Positions 22,393 through 30,914 of a DNA stretch of 64,000 nucleotides are shown here, piece by piece. A program made the position numbers and the translations under genes. Position 1 is the stretch's first letter, and every line of letters starts with the position of its first letter. Origin of the DNA: Patescibacteria group bacterium (GTDB lineage Bacteria > Patescibacteriota > Patescibacteriia > JAHIZJ01); assembly GCA_041661625.1 (NCBI GenBank), contig JBAZUB010000002.1, forward strand, positions 1 to 64,000, in the 5' to 3' direction. A model generated the notes under the pieces. That model was not told the DNA's origin. It was given only the letters and a program-made list of their open reading frames with translations, and did not search any database.

Positions 22393-22833
22393 CTATGTGT
22401 TAGTGGCCGTGTTAACACCACCAAGCACAAACTGAACAATCGCGAATGCTAAGATAACTATAATCAAACCAATTATGGCCGCGGTGATGATTCCCTTGGC
22501 CTTGCTGATTTGTTCGTCATTGCCAGCCGCCGTCATCCATAAGAATCCGGCATAAACGACCAAGATTACACCAATCACGCCCAAGAAACCCAAAATCCAT
22601 TTGATAACAGCCAGTACGGTTGGTTTTAGGCCCTTGCTGGGAAGGCCCGCGTCGGTGGCTACGTCGTTGGATAAGCCATAGTCACTGGCGGCGATTTGAA
22701 CGGGTGACGAGGGGCTCACGCTGGCGGCCTGGGCGGCGTGCGGGGCAATGGTTAGCATGCCAATGCCGGTAAGCGCCACTACGGTCATTGTGCAGCAGAG
22801 AAGAATACGACGTAATGAAATCATTGTGATCAT
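22393..22833 (-). CDS. TrbC/VirB2-like small two-TM protein, copy 2
   Basis: 146 residues (a second ATG lies three codons in). Signal-like N-terminus ending near AAQA, an extracytoplasmic stretch, then TM - GFLWMTAAGNDEQISKAKGI - TM. Closest to copy 1 by eye. It lies 11 nt after copy 3. Confidence 0.75.
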   Translation of the reverse strand: MITMISLRRILLCCTMTVVALTGIGMLTIAPHAAQAASVSPSSPVQIAASDYGLSNDVATDAGLPSKGLKPTVLAVIKWILGFLGVIGVILVVYAGFLWMTAAGNDEQISKAKGIITAAIIGLIIVILAFAIVQFVLGGVNTATNT

Positions 22834-22844
22834 TTATTAATGGA

Positions 22845-23204
22845 TTATTTAAATGCGGAAGTGACGAATCTAAGAATCGATAAGCTTAATATGACGATCA
22901 CCATGCCGATAATCGCATAGATGATTGTATCGCGGGCTTTTTGAAGCCGCTCTGAATTACCAGCTGAATAGATATATTGAAAGCCGCCATAGACTACCAT
23001 CACCAGCGCAATGATACCCAGCACGCCGACCAAATACTTTATAACCAGGATAATGACATCTTCAATCCTCATGTCGGGGTTGCCGTTACCTAGTGGATTA
23101 TTGAGAACGCCACTGCCTGTGGCGGGCGTGGCTGCCAAAGTTGGAATGGCAACGGCCAACAGGCAGAGCATTAACAGTAGCGAAAGCAGACGTAGTTTCT
23201 TCAT
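22845..23204 (-). CDS. TrbC/VirB2-like small two-TM protein, copy 3
   Basis: 119 residues. Signal peptide-like start (MKKLRLLSLLLMLCLL...LAA), then TM - GGFQYIYSAGNSERLQKARDTI - TM. Same pattern as its neighbours, with Tyr replacing Trp/Thr in the loop. Confidence 0.75.
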   Translation of the reverse strand: MKKLRLLSLLLMLCLLAVAIPTLAATPATGSGVLNNPLGNGNPDMRIEDVIILVIKYLVGVLGIIALVMVVYGGFQYIYSAGNSERLQKARDTIIYAIIGMVIVILSLSILRFVTSAFK

Positions 23205-23216
23205 GTTAGTAGAGTA

Positions 23217-24137
23217 TTAAAATGCACTAGAATCACAATTGATCGCGCTGAGATGGGTGTGATTGAATTCATCGGCCAAATATGAACGGAAATTCCAACA
23301 GGGTCCGCCGCTGTCCGCCGCGGCCTTGATCGCGTTGAAAAGGTCAGATTCAGTGTAAGGGGCTTTGACATTAAAATCAATTCCCATTGCACCGGTAGTG
23401 CCGTTGTGCCCGCCATAGTGGCAGGAATAGGGCATATGAGCGCATTTGGGGGTGCACGGGTTACTTTCATCACCCCGAGTGTAGTTGCATAGCGCGTTGC
23501 TCTCCGAATCGTTGCCGACTTCGTAGGTGTAAATCTGACTCATGTCGATCATGTCGTTGTCGACATTAGCCAGGATGCACGTTTTTAACTGGGCTACTTC
23601 TGGCGAATCGCCTGCCGGTACTTTGGGATTGCCATATCTCGAATCACTGGCTAAGGTGGCTGGATCGCAATTCCCAGTTCCAAATCCGGTGGGAGGAGTC
23701 GACGTGGGGGGATTCATATCGTCCAGCGCTTTGAGCTCGAACCACTTGGCGCCAAACACAGTATTCGAGCCGGTGAATACGTAATAGACGGTGTTCATAA
23801 TCGCCCAAGCGGCGATGACGATAACGAGCCCGATGACGGCGTTGATCATCTTCGAGCGTCCCGAGGTCACTTTTTCAGAGCTGCCACCCGAGGTGATCCA
23901 ATCAAACCCACCGGCCACGAAGTACAAGAGCGCCAGCAATCCTACCAGGCTCATGAGCAGCTGGGCGATATTTATAAACATGATAATAAAATCATTGACC
24001 GAACAGTCGCCAGTACAGGCGCAGGCGGGCAATATCCGGCCGGTGTTACAGCTGGCCGCTTGTACGGGCAATGCCACGACGCCCAGCCAGAGCAGGGAAA
24101 TTATACCGGCGATGATAGTTCTGCGTCGGCTGATCAT
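23217..24137 (-). CDS. Pilin-like two-TM domain fused to a peptidase-M15-like domain
   Basis: 306 residues. The N-terminal third repeats the family pattern (signal, Cys-rich stretch, TM - GGFDWITSGGSSEKVTSGRSKM - TM). After a Pro/Thr linker the C-terminal domain has SCHYGGHNGTTGAMGIDF and NHTHLSAINC. These resemble the S-x-H...G-x-x-x-D and H-x-H zinc ligands of D-Ala-D-Ala carboxypeptidase/M15-type enzymes. Six or more cysteines suggest disulfides outside the membrane. A membrane-tethered cell-wall peptidase is the likely role (inference). Overlaps the upstream lipoprotein gene by 4 nt. Confidence 0.65.
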   Translation of the reverse strand: MISRRRTIIAGIISLLWLGVVALPVQAASCNTGRILPACACTGDCSVNDFIIMFINIAQLLMSLVGLLALLYFVAGGFDWITSGGSSEKVTSGRSKMINAVIGLVIVIAAWAIMNTVYYVFTGSNTVFGAKWFELKALDDMNPPTSTPPTGFGTGNCDPATLASDSRYGNPKVPAGDSPEVAQLKTCILANVDNDMIDMSQIYTYEVGNDSESNALCNYTRGDESNPCTPKCAHMPYSCHYGGHNGTTGAMGIDFNVKAPYTESDLFNAIKAAADSGGPCWNFRSYLADEFNHTHLSAINCDSSAF

Positions 24138-25558
24138 TTCTTTAGGTTCTCGTTTTGATTGATAGTCTTTTCCGCGGCGCTGACGGCCTGCTCGGCCGTG
24201 GCCCGATTATTCGTGACATCCTCAATCATGTTCTTGAAGACTTCCTCAACCTTGGCGTAGTCGCGGCCGTGATACCATGACGTGCTATCCAGCGCCTGAT
24301 CGGTAAACACCTTGATGGCCTCGTCTTGTTCGGATTGCAGCAGGATTACTTCGCGCAGCGCCGATGGCCGCATCACCTGGTTCAGATAACCAACTACCTG
24401 TTCTTTCTTGGTCGCATAGGTAATGAAGTCCCAGGCCCAATCGCTGTTATCAGATTTGGTATAGACAGATTCTACCCAGTAGTTGGCAAAATTAACGCTC
24501 TGATCCAGACTAACCTGTGGCAGCGGTGCGATATCAAAATCGAGGGTCGGCGCCGCGGTTTTAATTAAGGGCGCCTGGTAGGAATAACCGATGAAGTAGG
24601 CCAATTGACCCTGGATAAACGCCTCATAGGCGTCTGGCAGATCGGTATTCCACGAATAAGCCTGCTTGGCCGGATTGGCAAAATCAGTAAAAAACTGCAA
24701 AGCGTGCGGTCCGGGTTTAAAATTACTTTCCGTGTCAGTCTTGGCAGACGCGGCAAAGTTAGCCTGAAAGGTGGCGCTTTTATCGCCCTGGTTCATGGTG
24801 GCTCCATCCTGCATCATCAGCGTGGACAGTATGTCGACATAACGCGGTACATTGTCGGCCGCTCCCAGCGCAATCGCCGACTGAACAAGCTCGCCCGAGG
24901 AACTCTCTTTGACCAGCTTGGGAACCTGGTTAAGTAATTCGCGCCAGGTGGCCGGAGGCAAGGGAATCCCAGCCTTGTTAAGAATACCCCGATTGTAATA
25001 TAACGCTAAGCTGTCGATCGCCAGCGGCAACCCATAGACGCGTTCTTTGGCGTCGGCATCGTTGAATACCACGTCTTCATAGACGGTCGGCACAAACTTA
25101 GACTTAATATCGTTGATGGAATATGTCTTAGTCTTTTCGTTGACGTATGACGTTTCTTCTTTGACGCCCAGCACCTTCTTGGTGACGCGTCGAGGAATGG
25201 TTAACGATTCGGGCAGCGGTTTCATGAAATCTCTGAATTCGCCCACCTGGTAGTTTGGTATTGAGAAGATGTCTGGACCCTCACCGCGCGACCAGGCGGA
25301 TAGCAGTTCATCCCGGAATTCTTCAAAACGCAGCTTCTTGTACTCAATGGTCACATTGGGATGGGTGGCTTGGTAGCCGCTGATTATCTGGCTGAAAGTA
25401 TCTTCTTCATCAAAAACCCGCCAGATCTTCAGAGTGATCGGTTTGGCGGTAACGGGCGGCTTGGAAGTACAGCTTGCTCCGGTTAGAACAACCGCCAGCA
25501 AGAGTAGTGATATGATGGAAAACCGAACGCGCAAAGATTTGAACAACTGTATAATCAT
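24134..25558 (-). CDS. Extracellular solute-binding lipoprotein (family 1)
   Basis: 474 residues. The signal peptide ends in lipobox LTGASC. The body follows the family 1 pattern (ITLKIWRVFDEEDTFSQIISGY, DIFSIPNYQVGEF, ALYYNRGIL), typical of sugar-binding partners of ABC importers. No permease or ATPase genes are nearby. It is coupled to galU upstream (4-nt overlap) and the pilin-peptidase fusion downstream (4-nt overlap). Sugar capture at the cell surface is plausible. Confidence 0.85.
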   Translation of the reverse strand: MIIQLFKSLRVRFSIISLLLLAVVLTGASCTSKPPVTAKPITLKIWRVFDEEDTFSQIISGYQATHPNVTIEYKKLRFEEFRDELLSAWSRGEGPDIFSIPNYQVGEFRDFMKPLPESLTIPRRVTKKVLGVKEETSYVNEKTKTYSINDIKSKFVPTVYEDVVFNDADAKERVYGLPLAIDSLALYYNRGILNKAGIPLPPATWRELLNQVPKLVKESSSGELVQSAIALGAADNVPRYVDILSTLMMQDGATMNQGDKSATFQANFAASAKTDTESNFKPGPHALQFFTDFANPAKQAYSWNTDLPDAYEAFIQGQLAYFIGYSYQAPLIKTAAPTLDFDIAPLPQVSLDQSVNFANYWVESVYTKSDNSDWAWDFITYATKKEQVVGYLNQVMRPSALREVILLQSEQDEAIKVFTDQALDSTSWYHGRDYAKVEEVFKNMIEDVTNNRATAEQAVSAAEKTINQNENLKK

Positions 25559-26436
25559 ACGATAGTTCTTAAATATTTCCTCAGTGCTGGCCCCAGGTTG
25601 GGGTGCCGTAAGCCATCGTAGATATTAGCCTGTAGCCAACCCAGTTTTGAACCCAGGTCGTAGACCTTGCCCGAAAATTCGCAGGCGAATACGGAACGCT
25701 TCTTGTTGAGTACTGAAACGGCATCAGGCAACCAAATTTCGCCTCCTTTGCCGCGCCGAGTTCGCCGTAAAACCGGGAAGATGTCGGATGTCAGTACGTA
25801 ACCCTTGAGTGAGGCCAGGTTTGACGGTGCTTTGTCGAGCGATGGCTTCTCAATGATGCCCAGCACCTCGTGGACATTACCCTTGATGTGCTTGTTTTTG
25901 ATAATGCCGTATTTTGTAATATCCTGGCGCGGTACGGCCAAGACGCCCATGACCGGTGATTGGTATTCTTGGTATACTTCCACCATCTGAGCGATGCAAT
26001 TTTTCTTGGAAATTATGTAATCATCGGGCCAAAGTACCACAAAAGGTTCATTACCGATGACATTCTCGGCGCACAAAACAGCATGGCCGTTACCTAGAGC
26101 CTGTTTTTGCCGAATATACACAAAATTTGCCAGCTCGGAGACTTCAATAATCTCGGCTAGCTCCTTGGACTTTTTGGCTTGGCGGAGGCGAAGCTCTAGG
26201 TCAGTGTTGCGATCAAAGTGGTCTTCGATTGCCCGCTTGCTTTGTCCGGTGATTAGAATGATGTCGGTGATGCCAGCCTTGACCGCTTCTTCGACGGAAA
26301 TCTGCACGGCTGGTTTATCTATGACCGGCAACATTTCTTTCGGCTGTGCCTTTGTCGCCGGTAAAAAACGCGTGCCATACCCAGCCACGGGAATAATGGC
26401 TTTGGTAACTTTGGCAAAAGTGTGGTTTGTTTTCAT
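25555..26436 (-). CDS. galU: UTP-glucose-1-phosphate uridylyltransferase
   Basis: 293 residues from ATG 26436 (MKTNHTFAK); ATG 26448 and a longer frame to 26469 are alternatives. Seen: the nucleotide-binding IIPVAGYGTRFLPATKAQPKEML, VLWPDDYI (metal Asp) and GIIEKPSLDKAP. It makes UDP-glucose and links to galT and envelope glycans. A weak promoter (TTTACT-N17-TATGGT) lies just upstream. Confidence 0.92.
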   Translation of the reverse strand: MKTNHTFAKVTKAIIPVAGYGTRFLPATKAQPKEMLPVIDKPAVQISVEEAVKAGITDIILITGQSKRAIEDHFDRNTDLELRLRQAKKSKELAEIIEVSELANFVYIRQKQALGNGHAVLCAENVIGNEPFVVLWPDDYIISKKNCIAQMVEVYQEYQSPVMGVLAVPRQDITKYGIIKNKHIKGNVHEVLGIIEKPSLDKAPSNLASLKGYVLTSDIFPVLRRTRRGKGGEIWLPDAVSVLNKKRSVFACEFSGKVYDLGSKLGWLQANIYDGLRHPNLGPALRKYLRTIV

Positions 26437-26502
26437 ATGTTTGTGCATAAACCATACCACAAAAGACACGAAAAGTAAACCAACAAACGTTCATAGTACA
26501 AC

Positions 26503-26527
26503 AAAAAGCGAGGACCAGAGTCCCCGC
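26503..26527 (-). terminator. Terminator of the ahpC-sod operon
   Basis: Minus strand stem GCGGGGAC-TCTG-GTCCTCGC (one G-T wobble) followed by TTTTT. Confidence 0.85.
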
Positions 26528-26557
26528 ATTTTGTGTTACGTAGGATTTGGGTCTATT

Positions 26558-27151
26558 TTATACCGCAGCCGAGGTTAATCGTTCGCCGGCTGTTACCCAA
26601 TTGATGGCTTTGAAGAAGGCGGTGATATAGTCGGCTCGCTTGATGCCGTAGTCCAGCATGAAAGCGTGCTCAAATACGTCCAGAATCAGAATCGGAACAC
26701 AACCGGCCAGGTGGTTGGCGTTATGCTCGTTGATCCAGACGTTTATCAGGCGGTCATTGGCTTGGTCGTAGTACAGGACCGCCCAGCCGATGCCGCGCAA
26801 GGCCGCGATACCTTTGAATTCTTTGGTCCAATTCTCAAAGGATCCGAAGCTCTGGTTGATCATCTGGGCTAGGGTTGATTCGCCGGACAATTGTGTGGGT
26901 GATTTGGTGAGATTGCCAAAATACAATTCATGCAAGCGCATGCCATTCCACTCCCAACCCAGTCGACGGCTGATCTCGGCAAATTCTGGCGTGACAACTT
27001 TATCGGCTTTGACCAGTTCGCTGGTCAGGTCGATCAGTTTGTTGGTGTTGGTGACATAACCCTGGTACAGAGTGAAATGATTGCGCAGCATGTCGTCACT
27101 GAAGCCGCCCAGGCCGATTAAGTGATCAAATGATTTAGGTTCGTAAGTCAT
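26558..27151 (-). CDS. Fe/Mn superoxide dismutase
   Basis: 197 residues from ATG 27151; the frame extends upstream into ahpC and is not used. Metal ligands by pattern: His25 (NHFTLYQGYV), His74 (RLHELYF), Asp158 and His162 (ILDVFEHAF). It converts superoxide to peroxide in the cytoplasm. It lies 14 nt after a peroxiredoxin gene, which removes the product, so both are one oxidative-stress operon. Iron or manganese preference cannot be told. Confidence 0.93.
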   Translation of the reverse strand: MTYEPKSFDHLIGLGGFSDDMLRNHFTLYQGYVTNTNKLIDLTSELVKADKVVTPEFAEISRRLGWEWNGMRLHELYFGNLTKSPTQLSGESTLAQMINQSFGSFENWTKEFKGIAALRGIGWAVLYYDQANDRLINVWINEHNANHLAGCVPILILDVFEHAFMLDYGIKRADYITAFFKAINWVTAGERLTSAAV

Positions 27152-27165
27152 ATGTGAGTGATTAG

Positions 27166-27759
27166 TTAAATCTTGCCAACTAAGTCCATGCCGGGTCGGA
27201 GAGTTTTGGCGCCCGGCCGCCACTTGGCCGGACAAACTTCGCCGCCGTGTTCACGCACGAATTGAGCCGCTTGGACTTTACGGAGCAATTCTTCGCCACT
27301 GCGGCCAATGTCGTTGTGATGGACTTCGTACGCTTTGATCAAGCCATCGGGGTCGATCACAAAGCTGGCACGCAACGCCATGCCGGCATCCTCAAGATAA
27401 CATCCCAACGCTCGAGCTAGTTTGGCAGCTGGGTCAGCCAACATGGGAAAGGTGATTTTCTTGATCGCGGGTGATTGATCGTGCCAGGCTTTGTGGGTGT
27501 AGACCGTGTCGCAACTAACGCTCATTACTTCGGCGCCGATCTCCTGAAACATGGGATAAAGTATGGCGGCCTCTTCCAACTCTGTCGGGCAGATGAATGT
27601 GAAATCGGCCGGGTAGAATATTAAAGCGAGCCATTTGCCTTTGTAGTCGGCCAAACGGACAAGCTTTTCTTTCTCCTCGTGATAAGCTTTTAATTCGATA
27701 TCGGGCAATGTCAGCCCAATTAAGGGGGTTGGAAAGTTGTTTGGTGTGGGTTCGTTCAT
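27166..27759 (-). CDS. ahpC: 2-Cys peroxiredoxin (AhpC/Prx1 type)
   Basis: 197 residues. Peroxidatic Cys57 in FTFICPTE, resolving Cys176 in GEVCPAKW, and RASFVIDPDG. It reduces hydrogen peroxide and organic peroxides. No AhpF-type reductase is nearby. Promoter at 27813-27841. Confidence 0.95.
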   Translation of the reverse strand: MNEPTPNNFPTPLIGLTLPDIELKAYHEEKEKLVRLADYKGKWLALIFYPADFTFICPTELEEAAILYPMFQEIGAEVMSVSCDTVYTHKAWHDQSPAIKKITFPMLADPAAKLARALGCYLEDAGMALRASFVIDPDGLIKAYEVHHNDIGRSGEELLRKVQAAQFVREHGGEVCPAKWRPGAKTLRPGMDLVGKI

Positions 27760-27812
27760 ATGGTTAAGACGATTTATTAGTGCTTAATATCAAAATCTAC
27801 CAATAACTGAAA

Positions 27813-27841
27813 AGTATATCAACAAAACCGACAACGGTCAA
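27813..27841 (-). promoter_or_regulatory. Promoter of the peroxiredoxin-SOD operon
   Basis: Minus strand TTGACC (27841-27836), 17 bp, TATACT (27818-27813). Leader about 47 nt. Confidence 0.8.
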
Positions 27842-27987
27842 TTGAAGAAATGTAAAATTGATAATTCCCACCTACGCGCAGACGCTTCGGTGGGCGGGCA
27901 AAATGCAAAATGTAGGAAGATTCTTAGACAGAAGCCGATCAAATCGGGGATTGAAAAACATACTGTTCCTTAGCCCCCATTTTGATA
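27842..27987. other. Intergenic stretch without a gene
   Basis: Only a hairpin CCCACC (27867-27872) / GGTGGG (27889-27894) stands out. No frame is credible. Confidence 0.5.
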
Positions 27988-28016
27988 TTGACAGAAAGCT
28001 GATCATTTGCTAATAT
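27988..28016 (+). promoter_or_regulatory. Promoter of the small-gene pair 28070/28425
   Basis: TTGACA (27988-27993), 17 bp, TAATAT (28011-28016). Leader about 48 nt. Confidence 0.75.
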
Positions 28017-28069
28017 GCGGAATCGTGTCACTGGTGCGTCGGCTCTCTTCAATAAAGGAAAGCAGTACG

Positions 28070-28351
28070 ATGCCGAACATGGATCCGATCATGATCGAGG
28101 TTTGCCCAAGGAGCTCCGGTGGTTATCATGCCAGCCTCCGGGGTGATCGTAACCGCTGGGGTGGGGGAACCACCATTGAACAAGCGGTAGTCGGGCTGGT
28201 GAGCGTTTTCCCGGAAATGGTTGGTACGGCGCCGGGCCAGGTTACTGCCGTCATGGTCGCGAGACGACCCAGGCTAACACTGAGGAACCCGTTCAACGCA
28301 ATGGGAGAACCGAAACCGGAAAGCATGTTTCTACCCTGCGAACTTCGATAG
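28070..28351 (+). CDS. Small HicB-like-fold hypothetical protein
   Basis: 93 residues from ATG 28070, preceded by AAAGGAAAG. GGYHASLRGDRNRWGGGTTI with the following helix (EQAVVGLVSVFPE) resembles the beta-beta-alpha core of HicB-like/DUF1902 proteins. No HicA-type toxin is adjacent and there is no DNA-binding tail. Function unknown. It has its own promoter and shares a transcript with the next small gene. Confidence 0.6.
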   Translation: MPNMDPIMIEVCPRSSGGYHASLRGDRNRWGGGTTIEQAVVGLVSVFPEMVGTAPGQVTAVMVARRPRLTLRNPFNAMGEPKPESMFLPCELR

Positions 28352-28424
28352 TACGAGACTGGTTCGGGTGTTTTGTCACGCTGGGAGTATGACCAGCACA
28401 GGCACGAAGCCAATGGAGGGCGGT

Positions 28425-28703
28425 ATGTCAGTAAGTCTGGTTCTGAAGTCGTACTGTCCGGGGGAGTGTATTCCCTGCACCTGTAGTCTGATGGCTTGGT
28501 TGAGGATTCGGGTCCCGGCGCTTACCGGCGTGCCCGATGTCACTATTGCCTGCCAGAGGCGGTCATCGCCCGACGACGGCATAACAGCCGTATTCACAGG
28601 CATGGGCACAGCGAACGATCGGCGTCGTATCGCTGACGAACTGAACAGGGAGCTCACCACCTGTTTTGTTGGGCAGGCAGTGTACATCTGCTTCTGCGAA
28701 TGA
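28425..28703 (+). CDS. Small hypothetical protein, cysteine-rich N-terminus
   Basis: 92 residues from ATG 28425, chosen because GGAGGG lies four bases upstream. CPGECIPCTC near the N-terminus could bind metal. The rest is a mixed alpha/beta stretch with no family I recognise. A strong terminator follows, so this and the previous gene form a closed two-gene unit. Confidence 0.5.
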   Translation: MSVSLVLKSYCPGECIPCTCSLMAWLRIRVPALTGVPDVTIACQRRSSPDDGITAVFTGMGTANDRRRIADELNRELTTCFVGQAVYICFCE

Positions 28704-28739
28704 AACAGGCATGTCTACACAGACAAGTTGGCTACGATA

Positions 28740-28774
28740 GGCTCGCGAGCGGTAACGCCCGGGAGCCCTTTTTT
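28740..28774 (+). terminator. Intrinsic terminator of the small-gene pair
   Basis: GGCTC (28740-28744) and GAGCC (28763-28767) followed by CTTTTTT. Confidence 0.75.
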
Positions 28775-28779
28775 ATTCT

Positions 28780-28915
28780 GTCATTGCGACCCCGCTGTTC
28801 GCGAACGGCGGGGTTGGCAATCCCCTTATCCGCTGGTACTAACCGGGTGATTGCTTCGTCGCTCGCTTTGCTCGCTCCTCGCAATGACATGAAGGGAAAA
28901 GGGGCTCGCAATGAC
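28780..28915. repeat. Dispersed palindromic repeat, copy 1 (CATTGCGACCCCGC family)
   Basis: CATTGCGACCCCGC...GCGGGG forms a hairpin at about 28782-28814. Two inverted GCAATGAC motifs follow, including the stretch CTCGCTCCTCGCAATGAC. The same core recurs at 35767-35804. REP-like intergenic element. Confidence 0.7.
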
Positions 28916-28921
28916 GAATCA

Positions 28922-29875
28922 TTAAAGTTTATCAACGATACTTATAACCTCGTTGGCTGATTTGACGTTCATTAATTTCACTCGTAATGCTTTCGCCTCG
29001 GGCCACCCGGACACGTATGCCTTGTAGTGTTTTTTCATAATGTCAAAATGTTTATTCTCGCCAAACATTTTTTCGAATAGGCGGGTATGCTCCAACAAAG
29101 CCTTTAGCTTCTCTTTGGGCGTAATAGATTCCGGTGGCCGCTCGGCATCAAAAAACCACGGATTACCAAACGCTCCCCGTCCCACCATAATCCCATCGGC
29201 GCCGGTTTGTTTAGCTAACTCTTGGCCTTGTGCCAGGCTGGCCACGTCGCCGTTGCCAATGATTAAAGTTTTTGATTTAATTGCGTCACGTAATTCGATG
29301 GCGCGCTTGATTCGATCCCAATGCGCCGGACCTTTGGACATTTCTTTTCTAGTGCGCGCGTGGATTGTAATCGCGGCCAAATCGACATCGAGTAATACCG
29401 GCAGCCATTCATCCAAAATGTCATTCGAATAACCCAGGCGTGTTTTTACCGACACGGGCAGGGTACCGGCGCCGCGAATTGTTTCGGCGATAATACGTTG
29501 GGCCAGCTTAGGGTCTTTCATTAGTTTGGCGCCGGCGTTTTGTCTTTCTACGGCGCGATCGGGACAACCCATGTTGATATCGATACCATCGAATTTCCAC
29601 TCTTGAGCCATTTGGGCGCAGCGATAAAAATTGTCCGGCTTAGAACCAAAAAGCTGCAGCACCAACGGCCGTTCGTTCTCGGTATATTTAAGATCAACCT
29701 TCAATCGTTCGAGCCCCTCGGAGCACAACCCATCGCAGGAAATAAACTCGGTGAAAAAAACGTCCGGCGGCCCATACTTCGCGAACATCCGGCGAAAGGC
29801 CGAGTCGGTCACATTGGCCATTGGCGCCAGGATGAAGAACGGTTTACGCAGTTTTCTCCAAAAGCCTGATTTCAT
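28922..29875 (-). CDS. tRNA-dihydrouridine synthase
   Basis: 317 residues, FMN-dependent TIM barrel. Seen: ILAPMANVTDSAFRRMF (FMN end), GIDINMGCPDRAV with the active-site Cys, VKTRLGY, ITIHARTRKEM, and the phosphate-binding GNGDVAS and GIMVGRGAFGNPW. It reduces uridines in the tRNA D-loop. Transcribed alone, with the small helical gene divergent. Confidence 0.93.
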   Translation of the reverse strand: MKSGFWRKLRKPFFILAPMANVTDSAFRRMFAKYGPPDVFFTEFISCDGLCSEGLERLKVDLKYTENERPLVLQLFGSKPDNFYRCAQMAQEWKFDGIDINMGCPDRAVERQNAGAKLMKDPKLAQRIIAETIRGAGTLPVSVKTRLGYSNDILDEWLPVLLDVDLAAITIHARTRKEMSKGPAHWDRIKRAIELRDAIKSKTLIIGNGDVASLAQGQELAKQTGADGIMVGRGAFGNPWFFDAERPPESITPKEKLKALLEHTRLFEKMFGENKHFDIMKKHYKAYVSGWPEAKALRVKLMNVKSANEVISIVDKL

Positions 29876-29908
29876 GTGTTTTTTAACCTATGTTGTTTCA
29901 TTGGTAAA

Positions 29909-29937
29909 TTGACTCTAACATGATTTTCTGATACAAC
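29909..29937 (+). promoter_or_regulatory. Promoter of the 151-aa helical protein
   Basis: TTGACT (29909-29914), 17 bp, TACAAC (29932-29937). A strong AAAGGAGG SD lies downstream. Confidence 0.6.
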
Positions 29938-29977
29938 CAAGGCAGGTTATCATGGGAATCACAAAAGGAGGCCGCGG

Positions 29978-30433
29978 ATGTCAGTTCGACGGTTGTCGCG
30001 TTCATTAGAGGAGGGCCACACCTATTCGGGGGCGGCATTTGCCGAGCAACTTGAGGTGTTTATCGACAGACTACAGGATAGCGCTGTATTTCAAAAAGCG
30101 GTACTCCGCGAGGCGCATGAGGCGTTGCTTCACGTGCGTGACGCCATTATTGGCCGACCTCCGGTTGATGCGGCCAAAAGCGCAGCCTACTATGCGATGT
30201 TTGCCAGGATGTATCGCCGGGTCGTGAGTTCTGGCCATTCGCGAGAGCAGATGAACTACTGGTTCTTACTGGCCGAGGGGTTCGTGGAAAGACTGTCCCG
30301 AGCCGCCCGGTACTCATTCTCTGGTTTAGATGTTGAACTACTCGGAAATCTCGCCAAAATGTTCCGGCTCATTGCCGAAGAGGGCGAACACCGAGCATAC
30401 AGCAGGGGCATGTCTGACGACGATGACGAATAG
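29978..30433 (+). CDS. Hypothetical helical protein
   Basis: 151 residues. Predicted almost wholly alpha-helical, ending in an acidic tail DDDDE. No TM segment and no recognisable family. ATG 29978 follows AAAGGAGG. Own promoter and terminator: another free-standing small gene. Function unknown. Confidence 0.7.
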   Translation: MSVRRLSRSLEEGHTYSGAAFAEQLEVFIDRLQDSAVFQKAVLREAHEALLHVRDAIIGRPPVDAAKSAAYYAMFARMYRRVVSSGHSREQMNYWFLLAEGFVERLSRAARYSFSGLDVELLGNLAKMFRLIAEEGEHRAYSRGMSDDDDE

Positions 30434-30470
30434 TTCCCATCTCGTTTCGTTGGACGCTCACCACCACCTT

Positions 30471-30490
30471 GATCAAGGGGTGGTTTTCTT
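30471..30490 (+). terminator. Terminator of the helical protein gene
   Basis: ACCACC...GGTGGT stem with TTGATCAA inside, followed by TTTCTT. Confidence 0.7.
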
Positions 30491-30512
30491 ATAGCCAAGT
30501 TGCCCCATCGAA

Positions 30513-30534
30513 GGCGGGCAAACGTTTGCCCGCC
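30513..30534. terminator. 22-bp perfect palindrome after the SUF operon
   Basis: GGCGGGCAAAC with its exact complement and no loop. It lies between convergent transcription units, 15 bp past the sufU stop. Likely a terminator for the minus strand. Confidence 0.6.
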
Positions 30535-30548
30535 TACGTTTGGTGTGA

Positions 30549-30914
30549 TTATTCAAAGTTAATACCCTTGATAGTATACAGCGGCAATACGGCGCATTTT
30601 ACCCGCGAGGGTGAAAGATCGACGGCCAGTTTTTTTAGTAATACGGCGGTCTTCATGGCTTGAGCCTGTTTTAAGGTCTTGCCTTTTATCATATTGGAGA
30701 GAATTGATGACGCGGCTTGGGAGATGGCACAGCCCGAGCCTTCCCAACGGACATCGGTAATTATATTCTTGGAATTTAATTTTACGTAAAACCTGACTTC
30801 ATCGCCGCAGGAAACATTTTGCCCGGGAAATATTTTCGTAGGATGAGTCAACTTACCCTTGTTACTGGGCGTAGTGGCGTGACGATAAACTAGCGTGTTG
30901 TAAAGGTCGGCCAT
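30549..30914 (-). CDS. sufU: SufU-type Fe-S cluster scaffold/sulfur acceptor
   Basis: 121 residues. Three conserved cysteines: Cys36 (NVSCGDE), Cys62 (GSGCAISQ) and Cys107 (RVKCAVL), the zinc/cluster ligands of SufU. It accepts sulfur from SufS. It is shorter than the usual 140-150 residues. Its start lies 25 nt inside sufS. Last gene of the operon. Confidence 0.92.
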   Translation of the reverse strand: MADLYNTLVYRHATTPSNKGKLTHPTKIFPGQNVSCGDEVRFYVKLNSKNIITDVRWEGSGCAISQAASSILSNMIKGKTLKQAQAMKTAVLLKKLAVDLSPSRVKCAVLPLYTIKGINFE

